A stretch of DNA of 64,000 nt from Micromonospora sonchi (GTDB taxonomy: Bacteria; Actinomycetota; Actinomycetes; Mycobacteriales; Micromonosporaceae), in the NCBI RefSeq assembly GCF_014646235.1, contig NZ_BMNB01000023.1:1-64000 (forward strand). The letters run 5' to 3'. Under the pieces are notes generated by a model, which worked only from the letters and a program-made list of their open reading frames with translations, ran no database searches and was not told the DNA's origin. A program made the position numbers and the translations under genes. Each line of letters opens with the position of its first letter. Position 1 is the stretch's first letter. Of the stretch, positions 1 through 7,962 are shown one piece after another.

Positions 1-170
1 TGCCCACCGAGACCGGCGACAACACCCCCCGGATCATGCACACGACAGGGGCAGTAAGTCATACCGGCCTCGGTGACCAGCGAGCCCTTGCCTCAGGGCC
101 ACGAAAAAGGTAACGGGTGGGGGGTGGGGGGGTGGAGGGTGGGAGGTGGAGGGTCAGGGTGAGGGGGCGG
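1..170. other. Intergenic left edge with G-rich tract
   Basis: No complete gene is supported here. A reading frame open from base 3 to a stop at 112-114 could be the 3' end of a gene lying outside the window, but nothing in it is recognisable. From about 115 to 185 the plus strand is a run of GGG-containing clusters (more than six tracts of three or more G), immediately downstream of the minus-strand Nudix gene; it could form G-quadruplex DNA. Confidence 0.5.
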
Positions 171-602
171 TTAGAGGAGGGGGTGGAGGGCGGCGACTAT
201 GGGGGTGTCGGCGGGGAGCCAGGGGACGGTGTCGAGTTCGGTGGCGGAGAGCCAACGCAGCTCGGAGTGCTCCAGGGGCTGGGGGCGGTCGCCGTGCAGC
301 AGGCGGGCCGCGTACACCTTGAGCACCGAACGGCCATGCGCCATCCGGACGTCGCGGCCGACCCGCTCGCCGATCTCCACCCGTACGCCGAGTTCCTCGG
401 CGCATTCGCGCACCAGCGCCGCGGTCTCGGTCTCCCCCGGCTCGACCTTGCCGCCGGGGAACTCCCACCTGCCCGCCACCTCGGGCGGGGCGGACCGGGC
501 GCAGGCCAGCACGCGCCCGTCCTCGATAATGGCCGCGCCGACGACAACTTTCAGGTCACGCCGGGCGGCCTGCCCGCCACTATTGGCCCGTTCGGTCTGC
601 AC
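171..602 (-). CDS. Nudix hydrolase, MutT-like
   Basis: A 143-residue protein with a complete Nudix box at residues 51-73 (G-x5-E-x7-RE-C-x-EE-x-G-V, containing R65 E66 and E69 E70), the Mg2+-binding catalytic helix of nucleoside diphosphate-linked hydrolases. The rest (VVVGAAIIEDGRVLACAR, GRWEFPGGKVEPGE) resembles MutT-type (deoxy)nucleoside triphosphate pyrophosphohydrolases that clean 8-oxo-dGTP or similar nucleotides. The sequence does not fix the substrate. It is a single gene on the minus strand with a G-rich tract downstream. The ATG start precedes a short polar N-terminus typical of actinobacterial family members. Confidence 0.9.
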   Translation of the reverse strand: MQTERANSGGQAARRDLKVVVGAAIIEDGRVLACARSAPPEVAGRWEFPGGKVEPGETETAALVRECAEELGVRVEIGERVGRDVRMAHGRSVLKVYAARLLHGDRPQPLEHSELRWLSATELDTVPWLPADTPIVAALHPLL

Positions 603-784
603 GGGCGTCCAGCGTGCCAGATCTAATGGCGGTTTGGGTAGCGCGGTTGACCGTCAGGCCAGGAAGACCCAGAAGTGTGGGCGTGGACACACCCCCCGTG
701 TGACGTAAAACTAGAGGCACCGACAAGACACGGGGCGGCGACGATTTGGCCACAAGCCGGCAACGAAGCCTGGGAGGCGTGGTG

Positions 785-1090
785 ATGCGTGCGCTGTTCG
801 GCAGTCGCGCGAAGCACGACTACCTCAGCGACGCCATCACCCTACTGAACGGGTGGACGCGCGAGGGCGAACAGATTCGGCGCACCCTGGTCATCGACGA
901 CACCCAGCACGCGGCGCTGACCGAGCGGGTCAAGGTGGTCTCCGACGCGCTGCATCTGCGGCCGGACATCAGCCGGCGGGCCGACCACACCCAGATCTGC
1001 GTCGGGCACGGCAGCACCCCGCTCACCGAGGGCGAGGTCCTGCTGGCGGCCCGCATCGAGGACGCATACCGAGCGGTCACCGAGGCCTGA
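785..1090 (+). CDS. Pterin-4a-carbinolamine dehydratase-like protein, degenerate
   Basis: A 101-residue protein. The ATG at 785 is preceded by a GGGAGG ribosome site at 771-776. The C-terminal half (LRPDISRRADHTQICVGHG, then LTEGEVLLAARIEDAY) follows the pattern of pterin-4a-carbinolamine dehydratases: an HHP motif, then a TH motif, then GLT..D..LA..I. Here the HHP position reads LRP, so both paired histidines are missing, while the later histidine is retained. It may therefore be a fold homologue without dehydratase activity. The assignment rests on pattern only. Confidence 0.55.
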   Translation: MRALFGSRAKHDYLSDAITLLNGWTREGEQIRRTLVIDDTQHAALTERVKVVSDALHLRPDISRRADHTQICVGHGSTPLTEGEVLLAARIEDAYRAVTEA

Positions 1091-1150
1091 CCGCAAGCTC
1101 CCCGAAGGCTTGACCGCACGCCCCGAGCCTGACGCAAGCCCCGAACCTGG

Positions 1151-1230
1151 CCGCGAGCTTCCGAGTTCGACCGCGAGCTCCCGAGTTCGACCGCGAGCTT
1201 CGGAGTTCGACCGCGAGCTTCCGAGCCCCG
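1151..1230. repeat. 20-bp tandem repeat, four copies
   Basis: Four head-to-tail units starting at 1151, 1171, 1191 and 1211, consensus CCGCGAGCTTCCGAGTTCGA; the last unit diverges in its second half. More degenerate versions (TGACCGCAAGCT..., TGACCGCACGCC...) extend back to about 1089. The array fills the gap between two convergent genes, so it may act in termination or be a decaying minisatellite. Confidence 0.85.
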
Positions 1231-1264
1231 CCCGCGTCCCGTGGGATGTGAGCGGGGCTCGACG

Positions 1265-1699
1265 CTACCGGTCCACGTCCTGCGGGTACCACCGCAGCTC
1301 GACGGAGTTGCCGTCCGGATCCCGCACGTACACGGAGGTGGCGGCGCCCCGGGCACCGAAGCGGCCAACCGGCCCCTCCAGGACGGTGAAGACGCCGGAG
1401 GCGACGACATCCGCCCAGTCCAGCGGCTCGACCACAAGGCAGAAGTGGTCGACATTCGTCCCGCCCCGCTCCCCCTTGACCAGGTCGATGATCGTCTCCG
1501 GGCTCACCCTGACCGAGGGGAACGGGGCCCGTCCGGCCCGCCACTCGTCGACCCGGACCGGCGCCAGGCCGAGCCGGCCGCAGTAGAAGTCGAGGGAGCG
1601 CTCCACATCGGCGACGACCAGCACGAGGTGGTCGAAGCCGATCACCCGCACCGCACCCGCCGCCCCTGCGCCGTCACCCACCGCGTCAACGGCGCTCAT
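1265..1699 (-). CDS. VOC family (glyoxalase/bleomycin-resistance fold) protein
   Basis: A 144-residue vicinal-oxygen-chelate protein. FDHLVLVVADVERSLDFYCGRLGL opens the first beta-alpha-beta-beta-beta module, and VDHFCLVVEPLD plus the terminal YVRDPDGNSVELRWYP form the second. His and Glu residues typical of the metal site are present (FDH, VDHF, VELRW). Family members include glyoxalase I-like lyases, dioxygenases and antibiotic-binding proteins; the substrate is not evident. The ATG at 1697-1699 overlaps the stop of the upstream DUF1801 gene (ATGA), so the two are translationally coupled. Confidence 0.85.
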   Translation of the reverse strand: MSAVDAVGDGAGAAGAVRVIGFDHLVLVVADVERSLDFYCGRLGLAPVRVDEWRAGRAPFPSVRVSPETIIDLVKGERGGTNVDHFCLVVEPLDWADVVASGVFTVLEGPVGRFGARGAATSVYVRDPDGNSVELRWYPQDVDR

Positions 1700-2043
1700 C
1701 GGGTCTCCAGCTCGTACGCCCGGCGCAGCCATCCGGTGAAAAGCTCCGGGTCGACGTCGGCGGCGGCCCGCAGCTTGACCGAGGCCATCCGCCGCGCGCC
1801 GGGTACGAGCCGGCCGGACGGGTCGGGCACGTCCTGCCCCCGCCACAGGCCGAACGTCAAATACGAGGCGTACGGCTTCAGCAGGCAGATCGGCTGCGCG
1901 CCGGGCCGCTCCCCGAGGCCCCAGACCGGGTGGCCGTGCCACATCGCGCCGGTCGCCTCGGGTAGGGCCGACTCGATGACCGCACAGAGTTGGTCGGCGG
2001 TTTCCCGCAACGGGTCGTCGAGGGCGGCAAGGTTGACCGTCAT
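1696..2043 (-). CDS. DUF1801 (YdhG/YjbR-like) domain protein
   Basis: A 115-residue protein. The pattern MWHGHPVWGLGERP..ICLLKPYASYLTFGLWRG is typical of DUF1801/YdhG-like small proteins, whose biochemical role is unknown. The ATG at 2041-2043 is chosen because it gives the usual length and faces the divergent LysR gene. It overlaps the downstream VOC gene by four bases. The shared divergent promoter region with a LysR-box palindrome suggests that this two-gene unit is the LysR target. Confidence 0.75.
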   Translation of the reverse strand: MTVNLAALDDPLRETADQLCAVIESALPEATGAMWHGHPVWGLGERPGAQPICLLKPYASYLTFGLWRGQDVPDPSGRLVPGARRMASVKLRAAADVDPELFTGWLRRAYELETR

Positions 2044-2123
2044 GGTGTTTCCCTTTCGGATCGGTGTGTCCGCCTCAGCCTCCGCCGGACGCGCACCCGG
2101 ACCAAGACCCGATCGCAGCACTA

Positions 2124-2144
2124 TCGTTGAACGAAACTCAACGA
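2124..2144. promoter_or_regulatory. Putative LysR operator in divergent promoter
   Basis: Perfect 7-bp inverted repeat TCGTTGA-N7-TCAACGA lying between the divergent DUF1801 and LysR genes, 15 bases before the LysR start. It contains the T-N11-A arrangement expected of LysR-type binding sites. Confidence 0.6.
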
Positions 2145-2158
2145 CGGGGGGAGGCGAC

Positions 2159-3154
2159 ATGCTGGAACGCCACGAGCTGGAGACCTTCCTGACGCTCGCC
2201 GACGAGTTGCACTTCGGCCGGACGGCCGAGCGCCTCCGGGTGAGCACCGGGCGGGTCAGCCAGGTCATCCGCTCACTCGAACGCCGCATCGGTGCCCCAC
2301 TGTTCGCGCGTACCAGCCGGGTCGTCCGCCTCACCCCGATCGGCCGGCAGCTCGCCGACGACCTTGCGCCGCTGGTCACCGGGATCGAGGAGGCGGTCCG
2401 CCGAGCCGCCGAGGCGGGACGCGGCGTGACCGGGCGGCTGTGCGTCGCCTTCCTCGGCGAGTGGACCGCGCCGGTGCTGCTCAAGGCGGTCGCGCTGTTC
2501 TCCGAGCGGCATCCGGAGTGTCAGGTCCAGGTGCGGGAGGTGCAGCTCTACAGTTCCCGGCGCAGCCTGGAGGACGGGTCGGTCGATCTGCTCATCGCCG
2601 CGTACCCCTTCGACGGCATGGCCTGCGGCCCGCCGCTGATCGAGGAGGCCCGGGTCCTCGCGGTGCCGGCCGGCCACCCGCTGGCCCGGCGGGCGTCGGT
2701 CCCGCTGGAGGTGCTCGGCGACCACCCGGTGGTCCAGTATCCGACGGCCACCTCCGCCGGCTTCAAACGCGACCGTACGCCGGAGCGCACCCCGTCCGGC
2801 CGCCCGGTGCCGAAGGGGCCGGTGGGCGAGACCTTCTCCGAGATGCTCACCCTGGTCGCCCTGGGCCGGGGCGTGCTGCCCGTCGGCGAGCACACGCGCC
2901 GCTACCACCCGCGCCCCGATGTGGCGTACGTGCCGATCCACGACGCGCCGCCGATCCTGCGTGGTCTGGTCTGGCGGGAGGACCGCACCACCGCCCGGAT
3001 CCACGCGTTCGTCCGCGCCGCCAGCGACGCCAACCAGACCGTCCACGCCAGCGACGCCAACCAGTCCTACGCCAGCGACGCCAACCAGGTCGACTCGCCT
3101 GATCAGGCTGCCCCTCGGCAAGATCAGGTGGTTGGCGCGGGCCGCCTACCGTGA
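2159..3154 (+). CDS. LysR-family transcriptional regulator
   Basis: A 331-residue regulator. Residues 3-62 are the LysR winged HTH (LETFLTLADELHFGRTAERL..RVSQVIRSLERRIGAPLF). The remainder is the periplasmic-binding-like effector domain (GRLCVAFLGEW, LPVGEHTRRY). The ATG at 2159 follows a GGGGGGAGG ribosome site. It is divergent from the DUF1801-VOC pair, which it probably controls through the palindrome at 2124-2144. The C-terminal tail is odd: three near-identical SDANQ segments encoded by an 18-bp repeat (3020-3088) that is not part of the family fold. Confidence 0.9.
   Translation: MLERHELETFLTLADELHFGRTAERLRVSTGRVSQVIRSLERRIGAPLFARTSRVVRLTPIGRQLADDLAPLVTGIEEAVRRAAEAGRGVTGRLCVAFLGEWTAPVLLKAVALFSERHPECQVQVREVQLYSSRRSLEDGSVDLLIAAYPFDGMACGPPLIEEARVLAVPAGHPLARRASVPLEVLGDHPVVQYPTATSAGFKRDRTPERTPSGRPVPKGPVGETFSEMLTLVALGRGVLPVGEHTRRYHPRPDVAYVPIHDAPPILRGLVWREDRTTARIHAFVRAASDANQTVHASDANQSYASDANQVDSPDQAAPRQDQVVGAGRLP
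3020..3088 (+). repeat. 18-bp repeat inside LysR 3' end, three copies
   Basis: GCCAGCGACGCCAACCAG occurs exactly at 3020-3037, 3047-3064 and 3071-3088, spaced 27 and 24 bp so that all copies stay in one reading frame and encode ASDANQ three times near the C-terminus of the LysR protein. Confidence 0.9.
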
Positions 3155-3159
3155 GGCGC

Positions 3160-3522
3160 ATGGCCAACGCTACGTACGACCGTAAGGAACAGTTCCAGCA
3201 GATCCAGAGCGGCCTGCTCGACGGAGAACAGATCATCGCCGTCTACGACGCCGTGGGCACGGGCACCGGGTTCATCGGGCTGACCGACCGGCGCGTGATC
3301 ATCCAGGACCGCTCGTTCATCGGCAAGCGGTACGCGATCACCAGCATCCCGTACTCGAAGATCACCAGCGTGAGCGTGGTCAGCAACAAGTCGTGGGGCG
3401 GTTCGTTCTTCTCCACCGGCACCATCGCCATCCACGTCGGTAGTCACACCTACGAGGTGGAGTTCCGGGGCGACCAGAAGAGCCACCACGTGCACAACGT
3501 GATCCTGCACTACATCAGCTGA
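3160..3522 (+). CDS. Bacterial PH-domain protein
   Basis: A 120-residue protein with no membrane segments. GLLDGEQIIAVYDAVGTGTGFIGLTDRRVIIQD followed by SIPYSKITSVSV and a C-terminal helix (HHVHNVILHYI) is the pattern of bacterial pleckstrin-homology-like domains (bPH, DUF1696/YvbH type). The cellular role of these is largely unknown. A GTG at 3151 overlapping the LysR stop (GTGA) is an alternative start; the ATG at 3160 gives the natural family N-terminus. Probable co-transcription with the LysR gene. Confidence 0.75.
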   Translation: MANATYDRKEQFQQIQSGLLDGEQIIAVYDAVGTGTGFIGLTDRRVIIQDRSFIGKRYAITSIPYSKITSVSVVSNKSWGGSFFSTGTIAIHVGSHTYEVEFRGDQKSHHVHNVILHYIS

Positions 3523-3626
3523 GCGGCGAACCGGCTATACACATCGACCATCTTCGGTGCGAAGATGCCAGGCACGGAGTGTGAGGTGCGCGGGCGGGCG
3601 CCCGCCCAGTCGAAGGGACCAGCCCA

Positions 3627-4355
3627 ATGCCCCAGTCGTCGCACCACCGCGAAACACGTCGAAGCTGGCGACGGGCAGCCGCCGGCCCGGTCGCCGCCCT
3701 CCTCCTGGCCACCGCCGCCACCCTCGCGGCCACCGCACCAGCCCAGGCCGCCACGGACGCGAGGCCGCGCCCGGCGCCGCAGGTGACGCTGACCAGCCCG
3801 GGTGAGGGCGCGATCCTCGTGTCGGTGTGCGCGGTCCGGCTGACCGCCGACGCGAGCACCCGGGTGGGCACCATCGACCGGGTCGAGTTCTACGTCAACG
3901 ACCAGTTCGTCGGCAGCGACGCCCACGCGCCGTACGCGATCGATGTTCCGCCCAGCCACCCGGCGCTGCGCGGCACCGCGCGACACACCACCTTCGCGCG
4001 GGTCGTCACCGTCTCCCCGGCCGCTACCGCCGACTCGCGTACGGTCAACTTCGGGCATGCGCCGCCACCTCCGGCGGCGATGGTGATCGCCTGCCCGTCC
4101 GGGGTGAAGGTCGCCGAGGGCGGCTCGACGAGCATGACGTTCGTGTCGGTCTGCGGCAGCACACCCGGTCTGATCCTGACGGTGACCGGCGACCCGGGGG
4201 TCAGCGTCACGCCGACCGTCTCGCCGCCTGGCAACCAGGAACATCGGATCACCGTGTCGGCCGCACCCGGCAGCGCCGGCGCCGTCGCCAGGATCACCGC
4301 CACCCCCGACACAGGCAGCTGCATGCCTGGTAATGCCACAGTCACCGTCAGTTGA
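3627..4355 (+). CDS. Secreted protein with bacterial Ig-like domain
   Basis: A 242-residue exported protein. Residues 10-41 form a signal peptide (RRSWRR basic region, hydrophobic AALLLATAATLA core, AQA cleavage site). Residues about 50-125 match the Ig-like fold found beside polysaccharide-binding modules (VTLTSPGEGAILV, IDRVEFYVNDQFVGSDAHAPY). The C-terminal part holds two cysteine pairs (SVC, IAC, SVCG, SCMPG) and is Thr/Val-rich. No catalytic domain is visible, so it is probably a cell-surface or extracellular binding protein. Its 3' end overlaps the convergent zinc-finger gene by eight bases. Confidence 0.75.
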   Translation: MPQSSHHRETRRSWRRAAAGPVAALLLATAATLAATAPAQAATDARPRPAPQVTLTSPGEGAILVSVCAVRLTADASTRVGTIDRVEFYVNDQFVGSDAHAPYAIDVPPSHPALRGTARHTTFARVVTVSPAATADSRTVNFGHAPPPPAAMVIACPSGVKVAEGGSTSMTFVSVCGSTPGLILTVTGDPGVSVTPTVSPPGNQEHRITVSAAPGSAGAVARITATPDTGSCMPGNATVTVS

Positions 4356-6465
4356 CCAGTCCCAGCCCGCGCAGCGCCGCGCCGAGCGTCGTTGCGCGGG
4401 CGAGCAGCCGCCAGCCCGATGGTCCGCGCAGGTGGATCCGGCAGGCGTACCGGCCGAGTTCCACCGCCACCTCATCGCCGGCATGCTGCGCCGCCAGCAT
4501 CTGGATCCCGGGCACGGGGTCCGGCGGCGCGGCGTCGGCCGGCGCCTGCGGCACCGGGATCGGCACGTCGGGGTCGGGTGGCACCGCGTCCCGTGCCACG
4601 TTGTCCAGGAACCGCAGGCAGAAGTCGATCGCCGCCTCCACCGTGGGCTGATGCGGCCGGTCGCCCGGCCCGGGTCCGGTGCCGGTGCCGCTGCGCCCGA
4701 TCGACACCGACCAGCGCCACGACAGCCCGGCCGGCCGGTCGTCGCACGCTCCCACCAGCACCGACAGCGACAGCCCGTGGGCGAGCCGGACCACCTCCGC
4801 CAGGGGCGGCACGTCCGGGCGGCGGGCCACCACGACCAGCCGGGCACCGGGCCGACCGGCGGCGGCCGAGGCCACGAACCGCCGCTGTGGGTCCGGTCCG
4901 GGTGACAGCACCATTCCCTCCCGCAGCGCGTAGGCGAGCGGTTGGCCGCCGTCGGCCTCGGTGAGGTCTTCCGGGCGTACGCCGAAATCGGTGGCCCGGT
5001 CCGCGAGCCGGTACGGGCCGTCGAGCCGATGGTCGGGGCCCACCTCGGGCCCGTCGCCCGGCAGCCACAGCTGGTGCTCGGCGCGGCCCGCCAGGTCGGT
5101 CACGGTGACGGTGAGCGCGGCGTACCGGCGGCGGCTGCCCCGGCAGCGCGGGCACCCGCCGGCCACCGGCGCGAACCCGGCGCCGCCGCAGAGCCGGCAG
5201 TCCGGTTCGGCCGCGGCGTCCTCGCCCCGGCAGTCGCAGCGCACCAGGTGGCCGCCGGGCACGCAGTCGGGGCACGAGGCGTACGGAATCGGCACGCCCT
5301 GCCAGCTCGGCGCGGGTGGCTCGGCGACGCGCCGCAGCACGGTGACCGGCCGCCGCGCCACCTGCCCGGTGTCCCGCTCGGTGAGCACCATCGTGCTGCC
5401 GCCCACCACGAGCCGCAGGTGCCACCAGCGACCGTCCCGCCAGACCGCCTGGGCCCCCAATGCCCGACCCAGGTCGGCCGCGACCCGGTCCGCGAGCCGC
5501 GCGAGGTCCACCACCGGCCGCGCGGTCCGCGCCCGGTCACTGGGCAACATGGTGTACGCGGGCGCACGTGACCCGCGCTCCCCCAGCCCGAACAGCGCGT
5601 CGGCGGCCGTCGTCGCGGCGACCGCCGTGGTCAGGTCCGGCCAGTGGGCGGGTGTCTGCGCGGGCACCTCCCCGCCGGGCACCTCGTACCGCACGTGCCA
5701 GGTCGGGTCGCCACGACTGTGCCGGCGCGCCTCGACCACCAGGTCGAGCCGGAGCAGGTCGGCCAGTTCGCAGAGCCGTCCCAGCCGGACGTCCGGCGCC
5801 TCGGCGGGCGCGGCGGCCGACCGGGCCAGCAGCAGCCACCAGGGCCGGTGCACGTGCCGGGCGATCGCCTCGACCTCCAACCCCTCCCGCCGCCGCGCCG
5901 GCAGGTCGGCCCGCCACGCTCGGCTCAGCGGCACGACCAGCGTGGCCACCTCCCAGGGCCGGTTCCGCTCCCGCAGCACGTCCTCCCCGGTGACAGCGCT
6001 GTCGGCAGCGGTGCTCCCGGTGGCGGCGCTCGTGCCGGTGGCGATCGCGGTCAGGTCGCGGACCAGCGCGGTCAGGTCGAGGCACCACCCGCCCCGGGCG
6101 GCCGGGGTCGGCTCGACACTGCCCGGTACGACGTTCGCCGACGCGACCGCGCCGGTGTCGAGGTCGGCGACGGTGAGCACCAGCTGCGCCCGCCGCCGGC
6201 CGGTCCGCCGGCAGTCCACGCAGTCCCGGGTCACCCTGCCGGCACCGCCGCAGAGCTGACAGTCGGAGTACGCCTGCCCCGCCTCGTCCTGCCACCCCAC
6301 CACCAGCCGGCCACCACCGTCGCCGCACCCGCACACCTCGGTCACGGTCCCCGCGCCGGCACAGGTCGCGCAGTCGATCACCGGAGCGGGCAGCGGCCCG
6401 AGCGGCGTCTCGTCCAGCGGGCCGCTCGGAGGCGGTCCGGGGCGCTCTTCCAACGGGCCGCTCAT
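4348..6465 (-). CDS. Large Cys-rich protein with two DnaJ-like zinc-finger halves
   Basis: A 705-residue protein that I do not recognise as a named family. Cysteine clusters like those of DnaJ zinc fingers appear twice: near residues 30-90 (CATCAGAG, CGCGDGGG, CQLCGGAG, CVDCRRTG) and near 400-460 (CPDC, CDCRG, CRLCGGAG, CPRCRGS). Each is followed by a similar beta-rich stretch (AQLVLTVADLDTG versus AALTVTVTDLAG) and a later hydrophobic segment, so the whole protein looks like an internal duplication. The ATG at 6463-6465 overlaps the preceding stop, placing it last in a three-gene operon with a DivIVA-like protein. The function is unknown; RNA or protein binding is possible. Confidence 0.75.
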   Translation of the reverse strand: MSGPLEERPGPPPSGPLDETPLGPLPAPVIDCATCAGAGTVTEVCGCGDGGGRLVVGWQDEAGQAYSDCQLCGGAGRVTRDCVDCRRTGRRRAQLVLTVADLDTGAVASANVVPGSVEPTPAARGGWCLDLTALVRDLTAIATGTSAATGSTAADSAVTGEDVLRERNRPWEVATLVVPLSRAWRADLPARRREGLEVEAIARHVHRPWWLLLARSAAAPAEAPDVRLGRLCELADLLRLDLVVEARRHSRGDPTWHVRYEVPGGEVPAQTPAHWPDLTTAVAATTAADALFGLGERGSRAPAYTMLPSDRARTARPVVDLARLADRVAADLGRALGAQAVWRDGRWWHLRLVVGGSTMVLTERDTGQVARRPVTVLRRVAEPPAPSWQGVPIPYASCPDCVPGGHLVRCDCRGEDAAAEPDCRLCGGAGFAPVAGGCPRCRGSRRRYAALTVTVTDLAGRAEHQLWLPGDGPEVGPDHRLDGPYRLADRATDFGVRPEDLTEADGGQPLAYALREGMVLSPGPDPQRRFVASAAAGRPGARLVVVARRPDVPPLAEVVRLAHGLSLSVLVGACDDRPAGLSWRWSVSIGRSGTGTGPGPGDRPHQPTVEAAIDFCLRFLDNVARDAVPPDPDVPIPVPQAPADAAPPDPVPGIQMLAAQHAGDEVAVELGRYACRIHLRGPSGWRLLARATTLGAALRGLGLVN

Positions 6466-6719
6466 CGGTGCACCCGCCGGGCGCACGGTCCGTCGTGGCC
6501 GGCCCGCAGCAGGCAGCGCCGGTTGCCGGCCAGCCGCAGATCACAGAAGACCCGATGGCGTACGCCCTGATCGTCCTCGGCCGAGACGGTGGTCTCGCCC
6601 GGGTCGGTCGCGGCGAGCAGACTCGACCAGCGGGCCACCACCCGAGCCAGGCGTACGGCGACACCCAGGTCCCCGGCGACCACCGGAAGGTGGATGACGA
6701 AGCGTCGCGGCCCGGCCAT
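6462..6719 (-). CDS. Small protein with CxnCx5HxxxC cluster
   Basis: An 85-residue protein of unknown function. The C-terminus FCDLRLAGNRRCLLRAGHDGPC contains three cysteines and a histidine spaced like a small zinc knuckle. The N-terminus is a predicted beta strand and helix. Both ends overlap neighbours by ATGA junctions (6717-6720 and 6462-6465), showing tight coupling to the DivIVA-like gene upstream and the 705-residue zinc-finger protein downstream. Confidence 0.7.
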   Translation of the reverse strand: MAGPRRFVIHLPVVAGDLGVAVRLARVVARWSSLLAATDPGETTVSAEDDQGVRHRVFCDLRLAGNRRCLLRAGHDGPCARRVHR

Positions 6720-7141
6720 CAGTACCGCCCTCCCGCGTTCAGGCGGCGCGCCTGCTCGGACTGCCAACCGCGCAGCGCGTCCCGGAACCGGACCGCCTCC
6801 TGCACACTGTTGCCCAGCGCGTCGTAGACGGCGGCCAGGTCGTCGGCCACCCGGTCGAGGAACTCGTGCACCTCGGTCGGGTCGAGCCCCCGCCGCCCGA
6901 ACCGGCAGGCCCGGAACCGCCACGCCCGCACCTGCCACGGCCGCAACGGCGGGCAGGCCGCCGACCGGTAGTACCCGGGCCGCTGGTTCCGCCCCACCGA
7001 CGCCACTCCCCCACCCATCGCATGCCGCCCGCTGCGCTGATGCCGCCCGACCCGTTGCTGTTGGCCAACCTGCTGGTGTTGGCCGGCCTGCTCGTGCTGG
7101 CTGGCCTGACCGCGCCGGCCGATTCGCCCGAAGAAGCGCAC
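6719..7141 (-). CDS. DivIVA-domain-like protein
   Basis: A 140-residue protein starting at GTG 7141 with an AAGGGGGA ribosome site just upstream. Residues 65-105 (PLRPWQVRAWRF, GLDPTEVHEFLDRVADDLAAVYDAL) match the short DivIVA domain found in many Micromonosporaceae proteins, with a C-terminal helix (SVQEAVRFRDALRGWQSEQ). Between residues 10 and 40 it has a low-complexity Gln/His/Gly stretch encoded by near-repeats of CTGCTGGTGTTGGCC (read on plus). It is first in the operon with the two zinc-knuckle proteins. DivIVA proteins sense membrane curvature; this soluble short form has an unknown role. Confidence 0.7.
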   Translation of the reverse strand: MRFFGRIGRRGQASQHEQAGQHQQVGQQQRVGRHQRSGRHAMGGGVASVGRNQRPGYYRSAACPPLRPWQVRAWRFRACRFGRRGLDPTEVHEFLDRVADDLAAVYDALGNSVQEAVRFRDALRGWQSEQARRLNAGGRY

Positions 7142-7325
7142 CTGTCCCCCTTCGCCGCGTAGCCCTCGTCCGAAGGTGGGCACCCGCCAACCCGGGCAGG
7201 CGGGTGCCCACAGCCCTGAAACCGCAGCCCACCGGCAGTACGGCACCAGAGCAGCTCACCGAGACGGGTGACAGACGAGTTGTCTTCGTCTAACCACCCT
7301 CCGTGCCTGACACCGTAGCTAGGCA

Positions 7326-7335
7326 CGCATATGCG
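7326..7335. promoter_or_regulatory. Palindrome upstream of GntR gene
   Basis: Perfect 10-bp palindrome CGCATATGCG located 63 bases before the GntR start, in the AT-richer 7,310-7,390 intergenic region. A possible autoregulatory site; no experimental or comparative support is available from one sequence. Confidence 0.3.
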
Positions 7336-7398
7336 CACAAGACCTTATGAGGTTAAAGCTAGATCTGGACGAGCCCAAGTGGGGTCAAGGATTAAGCC

Positions 7399-7806
7399 AT
7401 GAGCATCGATCCGCGTTCGCACACTCCGGTCTACGTGCAGCTCGCTGATCTGCTGCGCAGCCGGATCGAATCCGGCGAACTGCCGCCCGGTGCGCCGCTC
7501 GAGAGCGAAGCGCGGCTGAGCCAGGAGTACGGCATCGGTAGAGACGCCGTACGGAAGGCGATCTCAGTTCTGCGATTCGAGGGTTTGGTCACCAGTAGCC
7601 GTGGGCAGCCCACGCAGGTTCGACCGCGTCCCGAACGACGGCAGGTCGAAGTACCCCGAGGCAGCAGGATTTCCGCCCGGATGCCGAACGGCCACCAGCG
7701 CCGGCAGATGGACATGGACGAAGGCATACCGATCCTTGAGGTCCACTCTCCTGATGGGACCGTGCAGGCCTTCCCCGCCGATGAAGTAGTGCTGACCTGC
7801 CCATAG
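7399..7806 (+). CDS. Small GntR-family regulator
   Basis: A 135-residue protein. Residues 8-75 form the GntR winged HTH (PVYVQLADLLRSRIESGELPPGAPLESEARLSQEYG, DAVRKAISVLRFEGLV, RGQPTQVR). The usual UTRA or FCD effector domain is missing; only about 60 residues follow, ending in EGIPILEVHSPDGTVQAFPADEV. This short form is like the KorSA-type or YtrA-like single-domain regulators. The ATG is at 7399. It stands alone, followed by the small-protein trio and the restriction system, which it might regulate. Confidence 0.85.
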   Translation: MSIDPRSHTPVYVQLADLLRSRIESGELPPGAPLESEARLSQEYGIGRDAVRKAISVLRFEGLVTSSRGQPTQVRPRPERRQVEVPRGSRISARMPNGHQRRQMDMDEGIPILEVHSPDGTVQAFPADEVVLTCP

Positions 7807-7962
7807 CCGCCTGCGTCGGCATTCAGTCCGCCGGCTGAGCCCCGATACCTCCGTGACCGCGCTCAGTCTCGCGGTACACCGACTGCGGCGAGCCTCGCGT
7901 AAAGTGCAATCGATTGATCACACTTCGTGTGCGTCGTTGATCGCTTGACCAGGGGAGGTTGT

